This document shows positions 47,166-54,729 of a stretch of 64,000 nt of DNA, piece by piece. The position numbers and the translations under genes were made by a program. The notes under the pieces were generated by a model. The model ran no database searches, was not told where the DNA came from, and saw only the letters and a program-made list of their open reading frames with translations. The stretch's first letter is position 1. The number at the start of each line of letters is the position of its first letter. Source of the DNA: CAZABP01 sp964483245 (GTDB taxonomy: Bacteria; Planctomycetota; UBA1135; UBA2386). The stretch lies in the NCBI GenBank assembly GCA_964483245.1, contig CAZABP010000004.1, forward strand, positions 62,001 to 126,000, given 5' to 3'.

Positions 47166-48602
47166 GTGTTGCGCCTGTTCAACACCTTGACTCAGCGCGT
47201 CGAACCGCTGCAGCCGCTGCAGCCCGGTCGCGTCGCGATGTACCACTGCGGCCCGACGGTGTATTCGTCGCCGCACATCGGCAACTTCCGCTCGTTCCTG
47301 CTCGCAGACCTGCTGCGTCGGTTCCTGGAGGACCAGGGCTTCGCCGTGCACCAGGTCATGAACATCACGGACGTCGGCCACATGACGGCTGATGACGAGG
47401 ACCGGGGTGAAGACAAGCTGCAGGCGGCGGCAAGGCGCGAACGGCTCGACCCTTGGGCGATTGCGCGGAAGTACGAGGATGAGTTCCACGAGTGCCTGGA
47501 GCAGCTCCAGTTCGAGCGTCCGCACGAGATGCCGCGTGCGACCGAGCACATTCCGGAGATGGGCGCGATCATCGGCGATCTGCTCGCGAAGGGTTACGCG
47601 TACCAGGTGGATGGCAATGTCTACTTCGAGATCGCGCGCTTTCCAGGGTACGGGAAGCTGTCGAAGAAGGTGCTCGACGAACTCGAGGAGGGGGCGCGCG
47701 TCGCGGTGAACGAGCAGAAGCGGGATCCGCGGGACTTCGCACTCTGGAAGACGGATCCGCATCACCTGATGCAATGGGATGCGCCGTTTCCGGGAGGTGC
47801 CCGAGGCTTTCCCGGCTGGCACATCGAGTGCTCAGCGATGGCGATGAAGTACCTAGGGCACAGCTTCGACATCCACACCGGGGGCGAGGACAACCTGTTT
47901 CCGCACCACGAGTGCGAGATTGCACAGAGCGAGGCACACACCGGGCAGCCGTTCGTGCGTACCTGGTTGCACGTGAAGCACCTCTTGGTCGAGGGACGCA
48001 AGATGGCCAAGAGCGCGGGCAACTTCGTCACGGTGCGGGACGTCCTGGCGCGCGGGTACACCGGGCGTGAGCTGCGCTACGCGCTGTTGCGTGTGCAGTA
48101 CCGCCAGACGCTGAACTTCACCTGGAGCGGGCTCGATGAGGCGCGGGCGGCGATCGAGCGCGTCAATCGCGCGCGCGCGCGCTTGGCGCGGATCGCGACG
48201 GGAGTCGAGCCAGCTGGGCCGGACCGGCTCGATGCTGAGCTGGCGCGTGCGCAGCAGTCATTCGTTGCCGCGCTCGCGGACGACCTGAACACCAGTGAGG
48301 CGCTCGCGGTCGTGTTCGGCCTCGTCGGCGAGGTCAACAAGTGCCAGCCGGGTGTCGCTGCTGCGACCGACGCGCTCGCGGCGTTCGCGCGGTTCGATCG
48401 CGTGCTGGCAGTGTTCGGGGCCGTGGAGGTGGAGGCGCCGGCCGACCAGGATCCGGCGCTCGTGCAACTGCTCGCCGAACGCGAGGCGGCACGCAAGCAG
48501 AAGGACTGGGCGGCCGCCGACCGCGCGCGGGACGCGTTGCGGGCGCGCGGTTTCCAGGTGATCGACACGCCGCAAGGACCGCGCTTGGAGCCGATCGGGT
48601 GA
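47166..48602 (+). CDS. cysS: cysteinyl-tRNA synthetase
   Basis: A 478-residue class I aminoacyl-tRNA synthetase charging tRNA-Cys. The GTG at 47166 gives MLRLFNTLTQRVEPLQP, the usual N-terminus; the frame opens earlier but overlaps the kinase gene. Motifs: CGPTVY with zinc ligand C28, HIGH-type SPHIGNF (35-41), HIECS and FPHHECEIAQSE for zinc and cysteine recognition, and KMSKS as RKMAKSAGN. The C-terminal helical domain ends ARGFQVIDTPQGPRLEPIG. The stop overlaps the GTG of the next gene by four bases. Confidence 0.96.
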   Translation: MLRLFNTLTQRVEPLQPLQPGRVAMYHCGPTVYSSPHIGNFRSFLLADLLRRFLEDQGFAVHQVMNITDVGHMTADDEDRGEDKLQAAARRERLDPWAIARKYEDEFHECLEQLQFERPHEMPRATEHIPEMGAIIGDLLAKGYAYQVDGNVYFEIARFPGYGKLSKKVLDELEEGARVAVNEQKRDPRDFALWKTDPHHLMQWDAPFPGGARGFPGWHIECSAMAMKYLGHSFDIHTGGEDNLFPHHECEIAQSEAHTGQPFVRTWLHVKHLLVEGRKMAKSAGNFVTVRDVLARGYTGRELRYALLRVQYRQTLNFTWSGLDEARAAIERVNRARARLARIATGVEPAGPDRLDAELARAQQSFVAALADDLNTSEALAVVFGLVGEVNKCQPGVAAATDALAAFARFDRVLAVFGAVEVEAPADQDPALVQLLAEREAARKQKDWAAADRARDALRARGFQVIDTPQGPRLEPIG

Positions 48603-49063
48603 GCGCCGGGCAGGATCCGTGGCTGCGTTGGACGGCACGAGTGCAACTGCTGCTGCTCGGCTTCCTGCTCCTGGTCCTGCTGATCCCGTACGAGAATCGT
48701 CAGATGCAACTCCGGATCCTCGACGCGATCCGGCAGGTCGAGAGCAGTGGGCGCGACGATGTTCCGGATGGTGATGGAGGTCGCGCAATCGGTCCATACC
48801 AGATCCATGAGGTCTACTGGCGCGATGCAGTCGCACACGATCCGTCGCTAGCGCCAGCCGGCTATCAGGCATGCCGGAGGCGGGACTACGCTGAGCGGGT
48901 CGTACGTGCGTACATGCAACGCTGGGTCCCGCAGGCTTGGCGGCATGGCGACCCGGAGATCGTGGCGCGCACGCACAACGGCGGGCCGCGTGGCTCCGAG
49001 AAGGACAGCACGCTGCGGTACTGGGCCCGCGTCGCGGAATGGTTGCAGAGCACCGAGCCATGA
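48599..49063 (+). CDS. membrane-anchored i-type-lysozyme-like protein
   Basis: 154 residues; GTG at 48599 overlaps the cysS stop (GTGA), so it is translationally coupled. An N-terminal membrane segment (VQLLLLGFLLLVLLIPYE) is followed by ILDAIRQVESSGRDDVPDGDGGRAIGPYQIHEVYW in two halves. The end has ARTHNGGPRGSEKDSTLRYW. This order, a glutamate after the first helix, GPYQI/YW, and HNGGP-G near the end, resembles the destabilase (invertebrate-type) lysozyme fold, which cleaves peptidoglycan glycan strands. Unlike animal members it has few cysteines. Cell-wall hydrolysis is inferred. Confidence 0.7.
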   Translation: MSAGQDPWLRWTARVQLLLLGFLLLVLLIPYENRQMQLRILDAIRQVESSGRDDVPDGDGGRAIGPYQIHEVYWRDAVAHDPSLAPAGYQACRRRDYAERVVRAYMQRWVPQAWRHGDPEIVARTHNGGPRGSEKDSTLRYWARVAEWLQSTEP

Positions 49064-49158
49064 GACCGCCAAGGCGGCCTGGTCGCGTGAGTCGACCGCT
49101 GCCTGTGCGGTGAGCGCACTCCGTCTAGACTGGCAGTGGGACCACTCGGACATCACCG

Positions 49159-50727
49159 ATGCGTAATCGACTTGCTTTGGCGCTCACATCCCTGCTCTTG
49201 GCGCAGCCGTTGGTGGCACAGGCATCGCCGCCGACGTTGCTGCACCCATTCACGGAGCCCGGACCGCGCCTGCTCGCATGGCTGGCGCAGGAGCGCGCGC
49301 ACACGCCTGCCATCACACGAGCGCAATTCGTGACGCTGCAGCATGACGCGCTGCTGGCAGAGGCTCGAGCCGCGCGCATCGTGCTGGGGGAGGGTCGTGA
49401 GGTCACGATCGTGTGGCAGTCGATGCCGACGGTGCTCGCTCACGCGCGCTTCGGAGGCCATGTGCTCGGCGATCCGACGGCCGCGTTCCAACTCGCCCTC
49501 GCGGCCGATGGTCTCGCCTCCGCGTCGTTGCAGGTGGGCGATGAGACGTACTCCCTGCGTCCGACTGGAATCGGTGCCGTCCATGTCTTCGAGCAGATCG
49601 CGACCCAGCTGCAGCGGCCGTGTGGAAACGAGCCCGCGCATGCGCGGTCCTTGCCGGCGGATCCGGTGCCCCAGCCGCTAGCGGCGGTCACCTCGGTCGT
49701 CGACGTGCTCGTCGTGTACACCGCGGCAGCGCGTGCGAGCGCCGGCGGGAAGTCCGCCATCGAATCGCAGCTCGTGCTGCGGGTCGACAACGCGACCGCT
49801 GCTTGCAAGGCATGCGGCGTGGACCTGCGCTATCGGCTCGTCCACTTGGCGGAGACCAGCTACACCGAGACGGGGACGTCGACCGACCTGACGCGGCTGC
49901 GCACGCCCAACGATGGTTTCATGGACGAGGTGCACGGGCTGCGTTCGACGTACGGCGCGGATCTGCTCGCGCTCGTGATCGATCAGTCGTCCAGTTTCTG
50001 CGGTGTCGGCTACCTGATGACCTCGCTGAGCACGACGTTTGCGCAGTATGCATTCAGCGTGACGGTGCGCGGCTGCCTCGGCGGCCACACGCTGACGCAC
50101 GAGATGGGACACAACCAGGGCTGCCACCATGACCGTGCGAACGCGGGCAACGCGATCTACCCGTACAGCTACGGCTTCCGGACCAGCGACAACCGCTATC
50201 GCACGGTGATGTCGTACAGCCCGGGCACGCGCATCAACTACTGGTCGAGCCCGGGCGTGCAGTATTCCGGCTACACGCTCGGTGTCGCGAACAGCGAGGA
50301 CAACGCCCGTTCCTTGAACGACGTCCGCGCCACCGTCGAGCGGTTCCTGCCGACCAGCAAGCTCGACTGGCAGCTGATCCCGGGGGGCATTCCGGGCACG
50401 AACGGGTTGCCGACGCTGGCCGGCAGTGGAACGGTGAACCAGGTCGAGCCGATCGCCGTCACGCTGGGCAACACGCGCAGTGGCGCACTCGGCGCACTGG
50501 TCGTCGGCGCGTCGGCGCTGAACCTGCCGTTCCTCGGCGGGACCCTGGTGCCGAATCTGGACCTGCAGATTGCAGTGGCTGGCAACGGAGGCAGCGTCGT
50601 GTTGTCCGCCGCATCTGTGCTGGTCCTGCCGGCGGGCACGGATCTCTGGCTGCAAGGCTTCTTCCTCGACCCGCAAGCCGCGCAAGGGATCTCGGCGACG
50701 CATGCGCTGACGGTGCGGCGACCCTGA
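49159..50727 (+). CDS. secreted zinc metalloprotease (metzincin, reprolysin-like)
   Basis: 522 residues with a signal peptide (MRNRLALALTSLLLAQPLVAQ). A propeptide-like region runs to about 175, then the protease domain begins with VVDVLVVYTAAARASAGG. The zinc site is HEMGHNQGCHHD: His314, Glu315, His318, His324 and Asp325, with the Met-turn VMSYSP (Met351). That makes it a metzincin of the adamalysin/reprolysin type. After about residue 400 comes a beta-rich C-terminal module (LNLPFLGGTLVPNLDLQIAV, LWLQGFFLDPQAAQG) similar to the ends of the proteins at 28403 and 50887. It probably acts outside the cytoplasm on unknown protein substrates. Confidence 0.9.
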   Translation: MRNRLALALTSLLLAQPLVAQASPPTLLHPFTEPGPRLLAWLAQERAHTPAITRAQFVTLQHDALLAEARAARIVLGEGREVTIVWQSMPTVLAHARFGGHVLGDPTAAFQLALAADGLASASLQVGDETYSLRPTGIGAVHVFEQIATQLQRPCGNEPAHARSLPADPVPQPLAAVTSVVDVLVVYTAAARASAGGKSAIESQLVLRVDNATAACKACGVDLRYRLVHLAETSYTETGTSTDLTRLRTPNDGFMDEVHGLRSTYGADLLALVIDQSSSFCGVGYLMTSLSTTFAQYAFSVTVRGCLGGHTLTHEMGHNQGCHHDRANAGNAIYPYSYGFRTSDNRYRTVMSYSPGTRINYWSSPGVQYSGYTLGVANSEDNARSLNDVRATVERFLPTSKLDWQLIPGGIPGTNGLPTLAGSGTVNQVEPIAVTLGNTRSGALGALVVGASALNLPFLGGTLVPNLDLQIAVAGNGGSVVLSAASVLVLPAGTDLWLQGFFLDPQAAQGISATHALTVRRP

Positions 50728-50803
50728 GCAGCCGGTTCGCGCCGCGCCCGGCGTGATCCAGCCAACAAGTGCGCGTGAAGCTCGCGCGCGCGCCGCCCAA
50801 CGG

Positions 50804-50832
50804 TTGACCTGCCACGGGCCGATCCGTAGAAA
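50804..50832 (+). promoter_or_regulatory. sigma-70-like promoter
   Basis: TTGACC (50804-50809) and TAGAAA (50827-50832) are separated by exactly 17 bases, five and four matches to the -35 and -10 consensus. Transcription would begin near 50839, at the base of the hairpin described next, and serve the gene at 50887. Confidence 0.5.
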
Positions 50833-50837
50833 CCCCG

Positions 50838-50860
50838 CTCTTGAGACCGCATCTCAAGAG
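50838..50860 (+). promoter_or_regulatory. 5' leader hairpin
   Basis: CTCTTGAGA and TCTCAAGAG form a perfect 9-bp stem with a five-base loop, 26 bases before the ATG of the secreted protein. Given the promoter upstream, it would sit at the extreme 5' end of the mRNA, as stabilising stems do. The alternative is a terminator of the protease gene, but the following bases are A-rich, not T-rich. Confidence 0.5.
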
Positions 50861-50886
50861 AGAAAAACCACGCAGATCGTCCTCGC

Positions 50887-51939
50887 ATGCACATTCCCCG
50901 CGTCCGTTCTCCCCTCGTCCCCACCCTGCTCACGCTCAGCACCACCGCGATCGCGGCGCTCGCGCCAGCGCAGCAGGTCCGCGTCGACTACCCCGACAGC
51001 ACGATCGTCGCCCCTCCTGAGCTGCGGTTTCCGCTCTACACGCTCCACGGTGGCGGCACGGTGCGCCTGCAGGTCCTTTGCCCCGCCGCGTTCACCGGGC
51101 TGCCGGCGCAACCGATGCTGGTGACGAAGTTCGGCATGCAGATCGCAGGCCGCGAGGCGTACTCGCGCTTCGAGGTCCGCTGCGGCACGTCACCGCGCAC
51201 GGACCTCAGCTACAGCTGGACCGACAACCTGCCGGACAAGCGCCTGCAGCAGGACCTTGGCAACACGGTGCTGCAGGGCGGCCTGCAGAACGGTGCGCCC
51301 GTCAACCAATGGGTCGAATACGACCTCGACCATCCCTTCCTGTGGCAGCCGGGCCAGAGCATCACGCTCGACGTGATCGCCGCCTCGAAGCTGCCCGATT
51401 CGTTCTGCCTCACGGCCGGCGCCGCGACGGAGCGCTTGTACGACGCGCCGTACCGCGACGCGGCGACCGGCCTCGTCCTCGCGCCGACCGGCGGCATCAA
51501 GTTCCGGATCGTGTTCGAACCGGTCGGCTTCCTCAGCTTCGGGGCTGCATGTGCCGGCACGGGGGGCGCCAAGCCGGCGATCCATGCGACCGGCAGCTCG
51601 CAACTCGGCAACCTGGCGCTCGTCCACCTGACCAACGCGCTCGGTGGCGCGCCGACGGCGATGTTTCTCGGCAGCTCGCGCGCACGCGCACCGTTCGGCC
51701 CACTGCCGCTGCCGTTCGGCGGTGGTTGCGCATTGCTGACCTCGATGGAGCTCGCCTGGCCCGTCACGACCAGCGGCTCCGGCCCTGGCAACGGCAATGC
51801 CACGGTGCCGCTTCCGATCCCGGGCGATCCCTCACTGCGCGGCTTCGTGGCGTTCGTGCAGTGGGTCCAGCTCGACCGGGCTTCGCCGGCGGTGATCCCG
51901 TTCACGACGACCGGTGCGATCGCGATGGTGCTGCTGTGA
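50887..51939 (+). CDS. secreted protein with shared C-terminal module
   Basis: 350 residues with a signal peptide (LLTLSTTAIAALAPAQQ). The first about 200 residues are a beta-rich domain of unknown type (YSRFEVRCGTSPRTDLSYS, HPFLWQPGQSITLDVIAA). From about 220 the module reads GAACAGTGG, LVHLTNALGGAPTAMFLGSS, PLPLPFGGGCALL, ATVPLPIPGDPSLRGFVAFV and QWVQLD. That closely matches the end of the protein at 28403. The stop overlaps the GTG of the kelch gene by two bases (GTGA), so the two are co-translated and may work together. Confidence 0.82.
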   Translation: MHIPRVRSPLVPTLLTLSTTAIAALAPAQQVRVDYPDSTIVAPPELRFPLYTLHGGGTVRLQVLCPAAFTGLPAQPMLVTKFGMQIAGREAYSRFEVRCGTSPRTDLSYSWTDNLPDKRLQQDLGNTVLQGGLQNGAPVNQWVEYDLDHPFLWQPGQSITLDVIAASKLPDSFCLTAGAATERLYDAPYRDAATGLVLAPTGGIKFRIVFEPVGFLSFGAACAGTGGAKPAIHATGSSQLGNLALVHLTNALGGAPTAMFLGSSRARAPFGPLPLPFGGGCALLTSMELAWPVTTSGSGPGNGNATVPLPIPGDPSLRGFVAFVQWVQLDRASPAVIPFTTTGAIAMVLL

Positions 51940-53909
51940 GACGCGTGCGCCTCTACCTCGCGGTGCTCACGACGCTGCTCACGGCCTCCGGTCCGGCGCA
52001 GCAGCCTCTCTCGATCGAGCTGGTCCGCCCGCCGGCCCTGCCGCGCGCGATCGCGAGCTTCGGCGCGGCGACCGCCGACTCCTGGCTCTACGTGTTCGGC
52101 GGCCACGTCGGCCGTGCGCACGACCACTCGCGCGACAACGTGGTCGGCACGTTCCGACGCCTGAACCTGCTCGATGGCACGAGCTGGGAAGAGCTGCCCC
52201 CCGGCCCTGCGCTGCAGGGCACGGCTCTCGTTGCGCACGCTGGCAGGCTCTACCGCATTGGTGGCATGACGGCGCACAACGCACCGCACGAGATGGAAGA
52301 CATGCACTCGACTGCTTCGGTCGATTGCTTCGATCCGCGTAGCGGCGGCTGGCAGGCCTTGCCGCCGTTGCCGGAGCCGCGCTCGTCGCACGATGCCTGT
52401 GTCCTCGACGGCAAGCTCTACGTGATCGGCGGCTGGCAGCTCGCCGGTGGCAGCGACGGCGACTGGCACGCCTCGGCCTGGATGGCCGATCTCGCGGCCC
52501 CGGAACTGGCCTGGCAGCGCCTGCCGGATCCTCCGTTCCGCCGCCGCGCTCTCGCCGTCGCGCCGGCGCACGGCCGCATCATGGTCCTCGGCGGCATGGA
52601 CGCCGCCGACGAGGAACCCACCGCGCGCACGGCGCAGTTCGATCCGGCGACGGCGACCTGGAGCGAAGGCCCACAGCTCCCCGAGCCCGGCTTCGGCATC
52701 GCTGCGCATCAACACGGCACGGACCTCATCTGCACGACCCGCCGCGGCGCGGTGCTGCGCCTCGACGCCGCGTCCGCGCGCTGGCAGCGCATGCACGACC
52801 TCGCATTTCCGCGGATGTTCCACCGGCTCGCGTCTGCTCCCGGCGGGCGGCTGCTCGTGCTCGGTGGCGCCGGCGGCGGGAGCCACCTGCGCAGCATGGA
52901 GTTCGTCGAGACCCGCGCGCCGCACGAGCGACTGCTGGTCCAGGAGTGGACGATCCCGCTGCCGACGCGCGCGCGGAACCGGCAGGGCGTCTTGCTGCAG
53001 GACGGCGGCTTGATCCTGTTCGGCGGCAACCGTGAGCTCGACCAACACGCATTCGAGCCTGAGGACTTCGTCGCCGACGCGTGTCGTGTCGACCTGGCGC
53101 AGCTGCACGCGGTCGCGCTGCCGGACTTTCCCGCGGCCCGCCAATCGGTAGAGGTCGTCCAGTGGGGCCGACGCGGTCGCGAGAACCTCCTGCTCGGCGG
53201 GTTCGGCCACGATGGCGAAGTCGCCCGCGCGCAGGACGCGGCCTTCACGCTCACCTCGTCGCCAGCCAGGTTCACGCCGGCGGCGCACGCGTTGCCGCAA
53301 CCGCGCACGCAGTTCCGTTGCCTCGCCGTCGGCGAGCAGCTCTGGTTGCTCGGGGGCACCGACTTCGACCCGCGCCGCGGCGACGACGCCGCGTTCCGAT
53401 TCCCGCTCGAAGTGCTGGTGCGCCCGGTCGCCGAGGCGGCGGCGCCGTTCACGGCCAGCGGGTTGACGCTGCCGACGCCGCGGCGGGCGTTCGGCGTAGC
53501 GCTGCTCGACGGCGAGATCTGGCTGATCGGCGGCATGCGCGAGCAGTTCACCCCGGTCGCGCACTGCGACGTGCTCGATCCACGCGCGCGCAGCTGGCGC
53601 CAGGCCCCGGCCCCGACGCTGCCGCGGATCTCGCCGGAGGTCGCCACGCTCGATGGCCGCATCTATCTGGCTGGCGGCAGCTCGCGCCGCGGCGAGCGCT
53701 TCGAGCCGGATCCGCGGCTCGAGCTGTTCGACCCGCGCCAGGGCTGGTCGACGCTGGTCGAGGAGCTGCCGTTCCCGACGCGGCACCTGCGGATGTTCGC
53801 CTGGGGCGAGCAGCTGCTGTTCCTGTCGACGCACCATCGCCAACCGGGGCAGGCGAAGATCTGGCTACTGCGCCCGCCGGCCACCCCGGCCGAGCGCACC
53901 GGCGACTAG
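51936..53909 (+). CDS. secreted kelch-repeat protein
   Basis: 657 residues; GTG at 51936 overlaps the preceding stop, and a GTG three codons later is an alternative. The signal peptide is RLYLAVLTTLLTASGPAQQ. At least nine kelch blades follow, each with a Gly-Gly pair and a conserved Trp (WLYVFGGHVG, KLYVIGGWQ, RIMVLGGMD, LLVLGGAGGG, LILFGGNRE, LWLLGGTDF, IWLIGGMRE, RIYLAGGSSR). These should form one or two beta-propellers, generally used for protein or sugar binding. No galactose-oxidase copper ligands were recognised. Confidence 0.87.
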   Translation: MRRVRLYLAVLTTLLTASGPAQQPLSIELVRPPALPRAIASFGAATADSWLYVFGGHVGRAHDHSRDNVVGTFRRLNLLDGTSWEELPPGPALQGTALVAHAGRLYRIGGMTAHNAPHEMEDMHSTASVDCFDPRSGGWQALPPLPEPRSSHDACVLDGKLYVIGGWQLAGGSDGDWHASAWMADLAAPELAWQRLPDPPFRRRALAVAPAHGRIMVLGGMDAADEEPTARTAQFDPATATWSEGPQLPEPGFGIAAHQHGTDLICTTRRGAVLRLDAASARWQRMHDLAFPRMFHRLASAPGGRLLVLGGAGGGSHLRSMEFVETRAPHERLLVQEWTIPLPTRARNRQGVLLQDGGLILFGGNRELDQHAFEPEDFVADACRVDLAQLHAVALPDFPAARQSVEVVQWGRRGRENLLLGGFGHDGEVARAQDAAFTLTSSPARFTPAAHALPQPRTQFRCLAVGEQLWLLGGTDFDPRRGDDAAFRFPLEVLVRPVAEAAAPFTASGLTLPTPRRAFGVALLDGEIWLIGGMREQFTPVAHCDVLDPRARSWRQAPAPTLPRISPEVATLDGRIYLAGGSSRRGERFEPDPRLELFDPRQGWSTLVEELPFPTRHLRMFAWGEQLLFLSTHHRQPGQAKIWLLRPPATPAERTGD

Positions 53910-53923
53910 CTCGGCGCGATCTC

Positions 53924-53952
53924 TTTACGCTCCCGCGACCGGCCGGCATGAT
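53924..53952 (+). promoter_or_regulatory. possible promoter of the selenocysteine tRNA
   Basis: TTTACG (53924-53929) and CATGAT (53947-53952) are 17 bases apart and each match four of six consensus positions. They lie 34 bases before the tRNA and after the kelch stop. Confidence 0.35.
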
Positions 53953-53959
53953 CCGCGGC

Positions 53960-53979
53960 CCCTCGGCTTCGGCCGGGGG
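53960..53979 (+). other. UUCG-tetraloop hairpin before the tRNA
   Basis: CCCTCGGC and GCCGGGGG pair (one G-U) around TTCG, a very stable tetraloop stem. It ends six bases before the mature tRNA 5' end and could be a processing or stability element of the precursor, or the end of the kelch transcript. Confidence 0.4.
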
Positions 53980-53985
53980 TCCCGC

Positions 53986-54084
53986 GGGAGCGGATCGGGG
54001 CTGGTGTCCTGTGCGGTCTTCAAAACCGTTGGGGGACGTCCTTGCGACGGCCCCGGTGGGTTCGATTCCCATGCGCTCCCGCCA
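53986..54084 (+). tRNA. selC: tRNA-Sec (anticodon UCA)
   Basis: 99 bases with encoded CCA (54082-54084). The anticodon loop CTTCAAA holds TCA at 54020-54022. Selenocysteine-specific features: an eight-base acceptor arm (seven of eight pairs), a six-pair D stem with a four-base TGGT loop, a long variable arm (GGGG...CGTC paired with GACG...CCCC), and a T arm GTGGG-TTCGATT-CCCAT. Five anticodon-stem pairs include one G-U. It inserts selenocysteine at UGA codons with SelB. No selA, selB or selD is in the window. Confidence 0.93.
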
Positions 54085-54097
54085 GCTTGCGCCTCCC

Positions 54098-54364
54098 ATG
54101 TCCTCGCCCGCCACGCTCCTGGACCCGATCGCTGCGACCATCCGCGCCTGGCTTGCCGACACGCTCCGCGCCGGGCGGGCCGATGGGCTCGGCCCGGCGA
54201 CGTCGCTGGTGGCCTCCGGCCTGCTGGACTCCGCCAGCGTGGTGGAGCTGGTGCTGTTCCTCGAGCGGCAGTTCGGCATCAGGATCGAAGATCACGAAGT
54301 GGGGCTCGCCAACTTCGACACGCTCGCCGGTCTGGCTGCCTTCGTGCGCCGGAAGCTGCCGTGA
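54098..54364 (+). CDS. acyl carrier protein
   Basis: 88 residues, starting 13 bases after the tRNA. The phosphopantetheine site is SGLLDSASVVELV, with Ser45. The four-helix ACP outline is complete (IAATIRAWLADTL, VELVLFLERQFGIRIEDHEV, TLAGLAAFVRRKL). It is more like the stand-alone ACPs of secondary or specialised acyl systems than AcpP of fatty-acid synthesis, but no partner enzyme is adjacent. Confidence 0.88.
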   Translation: MSSPATLLDPIAATIRAWLADTLRAGRADGLGPATSLVASGLLDSASVVELVLFLERQFGIRIEDHEVGLANFDTLAGLAAFVRRKLP

Positions 54365-54392
54365 GCGCTTCGGCGCCGGCCCATCCTCGCTG

Positions 54393-54412
54393 ACCCCTCG
54401 AAAGAAAGGGGT
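54393..54412 (+). terminator. hairpin between acp and nqrM
   Basis: ACCCCT (54393-54398) and AGGGGT (54407-54412) pair around an A-rich eight-base loop, 28 bases after the ACP stop. No T tract follows. It may end the ACP transcript or lie in the leader of the nqr genes. Confidence 0.35.
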
Positions 54413-54451
54413 GGCGCGCTACCTTTCTCCGGCTCATAGCTGGGTCGAGCC

Positions 54452-54649
54452 GTGACGAACTTCCTCCTCGCGTTGGCCGGATTCACGCTGCCAGTGCTCC
54501 TGATCGTGGGGCTCGCAGTGCTGTTCAACCGGCGCCTGTCCGCGTCCTGCGGCGGGCTGAGCCCGGACGGGCGCTGCGGCCGTTGCGGCCGCACGGGCGA
54601 GGAGATCCAGGTCGCGCGCGGCACGCGCGAGGACGCAACCTGCCCGTGA
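54452..54649 (+). CDS. nqrM: Na+-NQR maturation factor NqrM (DUF539)
   Basis: 65 residues from a GTG at 54452. One N-terminal membrane helix (residues 4-25) is followed by NRRLSASCGGLSPDGRCGRCG with cysteines 33, 42, 45 and 64. SCGGL after the helix plus four cysteines is the NqrM signature; NqrM is needed to place iron in the NqrD/NqrE site. It is shorter than usual and its last cysteine is at the very end. Position just before nqrA supports the call. Confidence 0.82.
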   Translation: MTNFLLALAGFTLPVLLIVGLAVLFNRRLSASCGGLSPDGRCGRCGRTGEEIQVARGTREDATCP

Positions 54650-54729
54650 GCCGCACCGGCTGACGTCGACGCGACCAGCGATCAGGGTCGGATCGGCACC
54701 GCCGGTCGACCAGGCCCCGGATCGAAACC

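Noticed and set aside
48341..48598. Longer N-terminus for the lysozyme-like protein
   Set aside because: It would lie wholly inside cysS in another frame; the GTG overlapping the cysS stop explains the start.
51210..53843. Long minus-strand frame opposite the kelch gene; similar ones at 29389-31599, 30414-32408, 38477-40672, 56076-57389, 57337-58818 and 61061-63526
   Set aside because: All are in fixed register with real genes on the other strand and show no domain, signal or ribosome site.
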